Assembly: GCF_005893125.1 (NCBI RefSeq)
Contig: NZ_VCJS01000139.1
Span: forward strand, 1-33,409
From: Nonomuraea basaltis
GTDB taxonomy: Bacteria; Actinomycetota; Actinomycetes; Streptosporangiales; Streptosporangiaceae
DNA length: 33,409 nucleotides
Direction of reading: 5' to 3'
Part shown: piece by piece, positions 28,901 to 33,409 of the stretch
How positions within the stretch are numbered: the stretch's first letter is position 1
Layout of the letters: each line of letters starts with the position of its first letter
Translations under genes and position numbers: made by a program
Notes under the pieces: generated by a model
What the model was told of the DNA's origin: nothing
Databases searched by the model: none
What the model saw: only the letters and a program-made list of their open reading frames with translations

Positions 28901-28945
28901 GGCTCGACGGCGTCGAGTTCCATGCGGAACGGTAGATTGTCACCC

Positions 28946-29662
28946 GTGCCGTCAGACCAGAAGCTCGATCGCGACACCGGGCGCGGGCTCGCGCACGAGC
29001 TCGTCGAGCGGCTGAAGGCGCGCATCCTCGCCGGCGAGATCGGGCCCGGCGAGAAGCTCCCGACGGAGTCGTCGCTCGTCGAGGAGTTCGGCGTGAGCCG
29101 CACGGTGGTCCGCGAGGCCATCTCGCGGCTCCAGGCGGCCGGGCTCGTCGAGACCTTCCAGGGCCGCGGCTCGTTCGTGCTGGCCGTGCCCGCCCCCGCG
29201 CCCTTCACCGTGGAGGCGTCGGAGATCCGCACGCACCGCGACGTCCTCGACGTGATCGACTTCCGGATCGGCGTCGAGTCGGAGGCGGCGGGTCTGGCCG
29301 CGGAGCGCCGTACCGACCTGCAGCTCAAGGCCGTCGAGCGGGCCCTGATCGATCTCGGCCGGGCCGGCGAGCAGCCCGGCAGCGCCGTCGAGGCCGACTT
29401 CCAGTTCCACCTCAAGATCGCGCTCGCCTCGGGCAACCGCTTCTACTCCGACCTGCTCGCGTCGCTCGGCCCGATGATGATCATGCTGCCGCGCACGCGG
29501 CTGGAGCACGTGTACACGGTCTCGAACGCCACCCACTACACCCGGGTGACCCTGGAGCACGAGAGCATCTACCGCGCCATCGCCGACCAGGACGCGGCGG
29601 CGGCGCGCGCCGCGATGCGGCTGCACCTGTCCAACTCGCGCGCCCGGCTGCAGGCTCCCTAG
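28946..29662 (+). CDS. FCD-type GntR transcriptional regulator
   Basis: A 238-residue FadR/FCD-subfamily regulator. The winged helix spans about residues 12-75 (ELVERLKARILAGEIGPGEK, EEFGVSRTVVREAISRLQAA, GLVETFQGRGSFVL). The FCD ligand domain follows, with metal-site residues in DFQFHLKIALASGN, HESIYRAI and AMRLHLSNSRARL. The start is taken as GTG at 28946; a TAGATT at 28933-28938 fits a -10 for a leaderless message beginning at that GTG. Longer starts include foreign dehydratase-like sequence. FCD regulators of this context sense aldaric or sugar acids; it should control the dehydratase promoter at 27617 and perhaps the convergent transport operon. Its stop is 3 bp from that of gudD. Confidence 0.9.
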   Translation: MPSDQKLDRDTGRGLAHELVERLKARILAGEIGPGEKLPTESSLVEEFGVSRTVVREAISRLQAAGLVETFQGRGSFVLAVPAPAPFTVEASEIRTHRDVLDVIDFRIGVESEAAGLAAERRTDLQLKAVERALIDLGRAGEQPGSAVEADFQFHLKIALASGNRFYSDLLASLGPMMIMLPRTRLEHVYTVSNATHYTRVTLEHESIYRAIADQDAAAARAAMRLHLSNSRARLQAP

Positions 29663-29665
29663 CCG

Positions 29666-30940
29666 CTACCAGCGCGCCGTGTTGGGGGTGAAGTCCGGCA
29701 CGACGGTACGCATGTACGCGGTGTCCTCGCGGCCCCGCTGCCCGCACGTCACGTACTGCTCGTGCAGGGCGCCGAGGGCGTCCTCGTCCAGCTCGACCCC
29801 GAGTCCCGGGCCGGCCGGGACGGCCACGCTCCCCTCACGGAACTCCAGCACCCCGGGCTTGACGACCTCCTCGGTCTTCCACGGGTAGTGCGTGTCGCAG
29901 GCGTAGGTGAGGTTCGGGGTGGCGGCCGCCAGGTGGGTCATCGCCGCGAGGCTCACGCCGAGGTGGGAGTTCGAGTGCATCGACAGGCCCATCCCGAACG
30001 TCTCGCAGATGCCGCCGAGCAGCGCCGAGCGCCGCAGCCCGCCCCACAGGTGGTGATCGGAGAGGACGACCTGCACGGCGTCGGCGGCGACGGCCGGTTT
30101 GAGGTGGTCGAAGGAGATGACGCACATGTTCGTCGCGAGCGGCAGGTCCGTGTGCCGGGCGACCTCGGCCATGCCGGCGATCCCGGGGGTGGGATCCTCC
30201 AGGTATTCGAGGACGCCGGCCAGCCGGCGGGCCACCTCGATCGAGGTGCCGACGGTCCAGGCGCCGTTGGGGTCGATGCGCAGCGCGTGGCCGGGGAAGG
30301 CCGCGGCCAGCGCCTCGACGGTCTCGATCTCGTGGCGGGGCTCGTGGACGCCGCCCTTGAGTTTGACCGCGGTGAAGCCGTACTCGGCGACCATCCGCCC
30401 CGCCTGGGCGACCAGCTGCTCCGGCGTGCGGCCCTCACCCCAGCCGTCGTCGTCCTGCCCGGGGTGGCCGGCCCACTTGTAGAAGAGGTACGCCGAGAAC
30501 GGCACGCGGTCGCGTACGGCCCCGCCGAGCAGGTCGCTGACCGGCCGGCCGAGCGCCTTACCCTGCAGGTCCAGCAGCGCCACCTCGAACGGCGCGGCCA
30601 CGGTGTCGACGGCGCTGGAGAGGTCGAGCATGCCGCCGAAGCTCGCGCCCGCCCCGCCGGTGGCCGCGCCGAGCGTCTCCACGACGACGCGCCGCAGCCC
30701 GTTGACGTCGAACACGTCCAGCCCGGGCAGCGCGGCGGCCACGGCTCCGAGGCGGTCGAGGTGGGCCTGGTCGGCGTACGTCTCGCCGAGCCCCACGAGC
30801 CCGGAGTCGGTGTGCGCCTGCACGATCGCGCGCAGCACGAACGGCTGGTGCACGCCCACGACGTTGAGCAGCGGCGGGTCGCGGAAGGCGACCGGGGTGA
30901 CGGTGACCCGGCTGACCCGGCCGGCGGCGTACGGGGTCAC
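29666..30940 (-). CDS. gudD: Glucarate dehydratase
   Basis: A 424-residue enolase-superfamily enzyme of the glucarate-dehydratase subgroup. Landmarks are GVHQPFVLRAIVQ with GLGETYAD, KLKGGV (general base Lys), metal ligands in RIDPNGAW, EYLEDPT and LATNMCV, then SDHHLWGGLRRS and SMHSNSHLGVSLAAMTHLAA, which carry the Asp-His dyad. It dehydrates D-glucarate (and L-idarate) to 5-keto-4-deoxy-glucarate in the cytoplasm. The GTG start overlaps the uspA stop as GTGA, so it is translationally coupled as the last gene of the transport operon. E. coli GudD is 446 residues, so length is normal. Confidence 0.92.
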   Translation of the reverse strand: MTPYAAGRVSRVTVTPVAFRDPPLLNVVGVHQPFVLRAIVQAHTDSGLVGLGETYADQAHLDRLGAVAAALPGLDVFDVNGLRRVVVETLGAATGGAGASFGGMLDLSSAVDTVAAPFEVALLDLQGKALGRPVSDLLGGAVRDRVPFSAYLFYKWAGHPGQDDDGWGEGRTPEQLVAQAGRMVAEYGFTAVKLKGGVHEPRHEIETVEALAAAFPGHALRIDPNGAWTVGTSIEVARRLAGVLEYLEDPTPGIAGMAEVARHTDLPLATNMCVISFDHLKPAVAADAVQVVLSDHHLWGGLRRSALLGGICETFGMGLSMHSNSHLGVSLAAMTHLAAATPNLTYACDTHYPWKTEEVVKPGVLEFREGSVAVPAGPGLGVELDEDALGALHEQYVTCGQRGREDTAYMRTVVPDFTPNTARW

Positions 30941-31332
30941 AGCGCCGCCTTGACCGTGAGGACCGGCACGCTGGCCTCCATGAGGATGCGCTGCGCTTCG
31001 CTGCCGAGGATGAACTTGCCCACCAGCGAGCGGTGCCGCAGCCCGATGACGATGAGGCTGCCGCCGGTCTCCGCGATGAGCTCCTCGAACGTCTCGTACA
31101 GGTCGTCGTCATGGAGCGGCTGGCGCAGCTCCGCCTGCACGCCGGCGGCCCGCGCCCGGTCGAGCAGCGCGGCCCCGGCCGTCTCGTCGATCTTGTGGCC
31201 GTCGACGGGCGCGCCCCGGCGCGGGGAGTTCACGATGATCACGCGCTCCCCGCGCAGCGCACCCTCGCGCAGGCCCGCGTCCACCGCGGCCTCGCCCTCG
31301 GGCGTGGGCAGGTAACCGACGAGGATGGTCAT
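30937..31332 (-). CDS. Universal stress protein (UspA family)
   Basis: A 131-residue single-domain UspA protein with beta-strand opening MTILVGYLP, and the nucleotide-loop motif IGLRHRSLVGKFILGSEAQRIL followed by ASVPVLTVK, matching the ATP-binding G-x2-G-x9-G-S pattern. The ATG overlaps the tctA stop (ATGA) and GAGGAGA lies upstream. It is embedded between transporter and dehydratase genes; single UspA genes next to tct-type transporters recur in bacteria and may tune transport, but the function here is not known. Confidence 0.9.
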   Translation of the reverse strand: MTILVGYLPTPEGEAAVDAGLREGALRGERVIIVNSPRRGAPVDGHKIDETAGAALLDRARAAGVQAELRQPLHDDDLYETFEELIAETGGSLIVIGLRHRSLVGKFILGSEAQRILMEASVPVLTVKAAL

Positions 31333-32858
31333 GGAGTCTTCTCCTCAACTGAATCGTCCACGCGATCAGGGGCGGTGGGCGTCTTGCGGCGCAGGGCTTT
31401 GCGGATCAGCGGCAGGGCGGCGACGAGCACGACCAGGGCGAGCACCGTTCCGGAGATCGGGCGGGTGAAGAAGCCGGTCGCGTCGCCGCCGAAGATCAGC
31501 AGCGACTGCCGCGCCGAGTTCTCGATCATCGAGCCGAGCACGAACGCCAGCACCAGCGGTCCCGGCTCGAAGCCGAGCTTCTTCATGAGGTAGCCCAGCA
31601 GGCCGAAGGCGATGACCAGGAAGATGTCGTAGACCTGGTTGTTCACCGTGTACGCGCCGAGCAGAGTGATCAGCACCGTGATGGGGGCCAGGATCGCGGG
31701 GCGGACGCGCAGGATCTTCACGAAGACGCCGACCATCGGGATGCTCATGATGAGCAGCAGGATGTTGCCGATGTACATCGAGTTGATGACGCCCCAGAAG
31801 ATGTCGGGATGCTCGGTGACGAGCTGCGGTCCCGGCTGGATGCCCTGGATGAGCAGCGCGCCGAACATGAGGGCCATCGTGGCGTTCGCCGGGATGCCGA
31901 GCGTCAGCAGCGGGATGAACGACGACGTGGCGGCGGCGTTGTTGGCGCTCTCCGGCGCGGCCACGCCCTCGATGGCGCCCTTGCCGAACCGCTCTGGCTG
32001 TTTCGCGCGCCGCTTCTCCACCGCGTACGCCGCCAGGGAGGACAGCACGGCGCCGCCGCCGGGCAGGACGCCCAGGACGAACCCGATGAGCGAGCCACGC
32101 CCGATCGCGCCCTTCGCCTGGCCGAGGTCCTGGCGCGAGGGCCACACGTTGCCGACCTTGGCGGGCGCGTGGACCTTGTTGTGCCGCTCCTCGATGTTGT
32201 AGAGGATCTCGCTGAGGCCGAACAGGCCCATGGCGATCGGGATGAAGTCGATGCCCTCGGCGAGGTTCAGGCTGCCGAGGGTGAACCGCTCCGCGCCGGT
32301 GAAGGTGTCCCGGCCCACGGTCGCGAGGAGCAGTCCGACGCAGGCCGCGACGATCGCCTTGAGCTTGTGGCCGTTGCCCACCGAGGAGATCAGCAGGACG
32401 CCGAGGATGCCCAGCGCCGCGTACTCCGGCGGCCCGAAGTCGAGCGCGAAGCCGGCCACGATCGGGGCCAGGACCGTCAGGCCGATGATGGAGACGGTCC
32501 CGCCGATGAACGATCCGATGGCCGCGATGCCGAGGGCGGTGCCCGCCTTCCCCTGCCTGGCCAGCGCGAAGCCGTCGAAGACGGTCACCACGGAGGACGC
32601 CTCGCCCGGGAGGCGGAGCAGGACCGACGTGATCGTCCCGCCGTACTGGGCGCCGTAGAAGATGCCCGCCAGCATGATGATCGCCGAAACGGGCCCGATG
32701 CCGTACGTGATCGGCAGCAGGATGGCGATCGTCGCACCGGGCCCGAGCCCGGGCAGCACGCCGATGAGCATGCCGATGATGACGCCGATGAGGCAGTAGA
32801 GCAGGTTGGCCGGCTCCAAGACGACGCCGAAGCCGTTGAGGATCGGGGAGATGTCCAT
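31329..32858 (-). CDS. tctA: Tripartite tricarboxylate transporter permease, large subunit (TctA)
   Basis: A 509-residue membrane protein with about 12 hydrophobic segments and the TctA signatures: IGMLIGVLPGLGPGATIAIL, FYGAQYGGTITSVLLRLPGE near residue 67, IGRGSLIGFVLGVLPGGGAV, and the mid-region EGVAAPESANNAAATSSFIP. It is the large permease of a binding-protein-dependent secondary carrier. Although the family is named for citrate, many members carry other acids; linkage to gudD and an aldarate dehydratase suggests glucarate or galactarate. The small subunit gene precedes it by 9 bp. The binding protein gene (tctC) is not in this window and probably lies just past the right edge. Confidence 0.94.
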   Translation of the reverse strand: MDISPILNGFGVVLEPANLLYCLIGVIIGMLIGVLPGLGPGATIAILLPITYGIGPVSAIIMLAGIFYGAQYGGTITSVLLRLPGEASSVVTVFDGFALARQGKAGTALGIAAIGSFIGGTVSIIGLTVLAPIVAGFALDFGPPEYAALGILGVLLISSVGNGHKLKAIVAACVGLLLATVGRDTFTGAERFTLGSLNLAEGIDFIPIAMGLFGLSEILYNIEERHNKVHAPAKVGNVWPSRQDLGQAKGAIGRGSLIGFVLGVLPGGGAVLSSLAAYAVEKRRAKQPERFGKGAIEGVAAPESANNAAATSSFIPLLTLGIPANATMALMFGALLIQGIQPGPQLVTEHPDIFWGVINSMYIGNILLLIMSIPMVGVFVKILRVRPAILAPITVLITLLGAYTVNNQVYDIFLVIAFGLLGYLMKKLGFEPGPLVLAFVLGSMIENSARQSLLIFGGDATGFFTRPISGTVLALVVLVAALPLIRKALRRKTPTAPDRVDDSVEEKTP

Positions 32859-32867
32859 GTGACTTTC

Positions 32868-33395
32868 TCAGATGAGGCGGGGGAGCGGGACCTGCAGCAG
32901 CAAGACGAACAGCACGTAGAACGCGGCCACGGTGCCGATGCTGATCACGATGGAGGATCGCCACGATTCCTTGCCCAGCCAGCGCAGCCAGACGAACACG
33001 AGCAGCAGAGAGGGGATCTCGAAGCCGATCACGGGGAGCAGCGCGGCGAGCAGGACGAGCGTGACCAGGGCGACCACGGTGAGCAGGCTCGCCCGCGAGA
33101 ACCGCTCGGCGTCCTCCAGGCCGCGGCCCGTGACGACGAGCGTCGCGGACAGCACGATGATGACGACGCTGATGGCGAACGGCCACAGGCCGGGACCGGG
33201 CTGGGTGAGGCGCCCGAGCCCGAGCGCGCTGGATCCGATCGCCCCGAGAACGCCGACGGCGAGCGCCACCAGGGCCGCCGCGATCTGCGAGATCGGGCCC
33301 GCGTGCGGCGGCCGCGACTCCTCCAGCTCGGCCTGGAGCCGCTCGACGTCGTCGAGCGAGTCCGGGGCCTGGGGGCCGGGGTCGGACATGGACAT
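32868..33395 (-). CDS. tctB: Tripartite tricarboxylate transporter small membrane subunit (TctB)
   Basis: A 175-residue protein with a hydrophilic acidic N-terminus of about 35 residues and four membrane segments, typical of TctB (GRLTQPGPGLWPFAIS, ATLVVTGRGLEDAE, VIGFEIPSLLLVFVWLRWLG). It forms the permease together with TctA. The ATG at 33395 has AGGAG 5 bases upstream, so it is favoured over a GTG at 33401 and an ATG at 33389. The window ends 14 bases upstream of the start, so its promoter or preceding gene is out of view. Confidence 0.9.
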   Translation of the reverse strand: MSMSDPGPQAPDSLDDVERLQAELEESRPPHAGPISQIAAALVALAVGVLGAIGSSALGLGRLTQPGPGLWPFAISVVIIVLSATLVVTGRGLEDAERFSRASLLTVVALVTLVLLAALLPVIGFEIPSLLLVFVWLRWLGKESWRSSIVISIGTVAAFYVLFVLLLQVPLPRLI

Positions 33396-33409
33396 GCTCA
33401 CTCCTAGGT

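Noticed and set aside
31809..33407. Long plus-strand ORF opposite tctA/tctB
   Set aside because: Asp/Arg/Glu/Gln-rich shadow of two clear membrane protein genes.
1..33409. CRISPR arrays, integrases or intact insertion sequences
   Set aside because: No regularly spaced repeats, recombinase motifs or transposase genes were seen on either strand.

Overview
The window reads as a high-GC filamentous actinomycete. Codons end mostly in G or C, GTG starts are common, there are Tat and lipobox leaders, and the regulators are of AfsR/SARP, ECF42, LacI and GntR types. A Streptosporangiaceae-like host such as Nonomuraea would fit, but no marker gene fixes the genus. The first 82 bases are not genomic: they are two tandem copies of a Nextera-type sequencing adapter, so the window begins at an assembly edge. 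The right edge cuts an operon. No tRNA, rRNA, CRISPR array or intact insertion sequence was seen.

Left part (1-7.2 kb): the C-terminal end of a secreted protein with two P-domains, then a sugar uptake regulon. A lipoprotein binding protein, a CUT2-type permease and a GH125 alpha-mannosidase lie on the minus strand. A single-domain ATPase and a LacI repressor lie on the plus strand. A perfect 16-bp LacI-type palindrome precedes the permease, and a degenerate copy lies between the divergent mannosidase and ATPase genes, so all five genes are probably one regulon.

Middle left (7.2-12 kb): a BtrH-like protein gene, then a minus-strand operon from a good sigma-70-like promoter: an unknown 226-aa protein, a MauD-like thioredoxin-fold protein, a Tat-exported protein with eight cysteines, a polytopic membrane protein broken by one in-frame TGA, MauE, and a lipoprotein. 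It resembles the disulfide-maturation half of a methylamine dehydrogenase cluster without the enzyme, and is the best candidate here for an undescribed system.

Centre (12-20 kb): a frameshifted SDR relic; a DGPF protein and ECF42 sigma factor pair with a candidate autoregulatory promoter; a membrane protein; an AA10 lytic polysaccharide monooxygenase divergent from a secreted esterase fused to beta-propeller repeats, with palindromic operators between them. A gene graveyard follows (18.5-19.9 kb), with remains of an ATPase-type regulator, a multicopper oxidase, a DUF2255 gene and an unidentified tail.

Right part (20-33.4 kb): an AfsR-like regulator followed by an SDR; a carotenoid-oxygenase gene with a GntR-TetR fusion regulator; a 49-residue basic protein and a DUF72 protein; then an aldaric-acid catabolism locus. 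The last comprises a talarate/galactarate-type dehydratase, an FCD-type GntR regulator, and a convergent tctB-tctA-uspA-gudD operon. It suggests import of glucarate or galactarate by a tripartite tricarboxylate-family transporter followed by dehydration, under GntR control. A truncated second dehydratase N-terminus and a codon-usage mosaic suggest recombination between paralogues.
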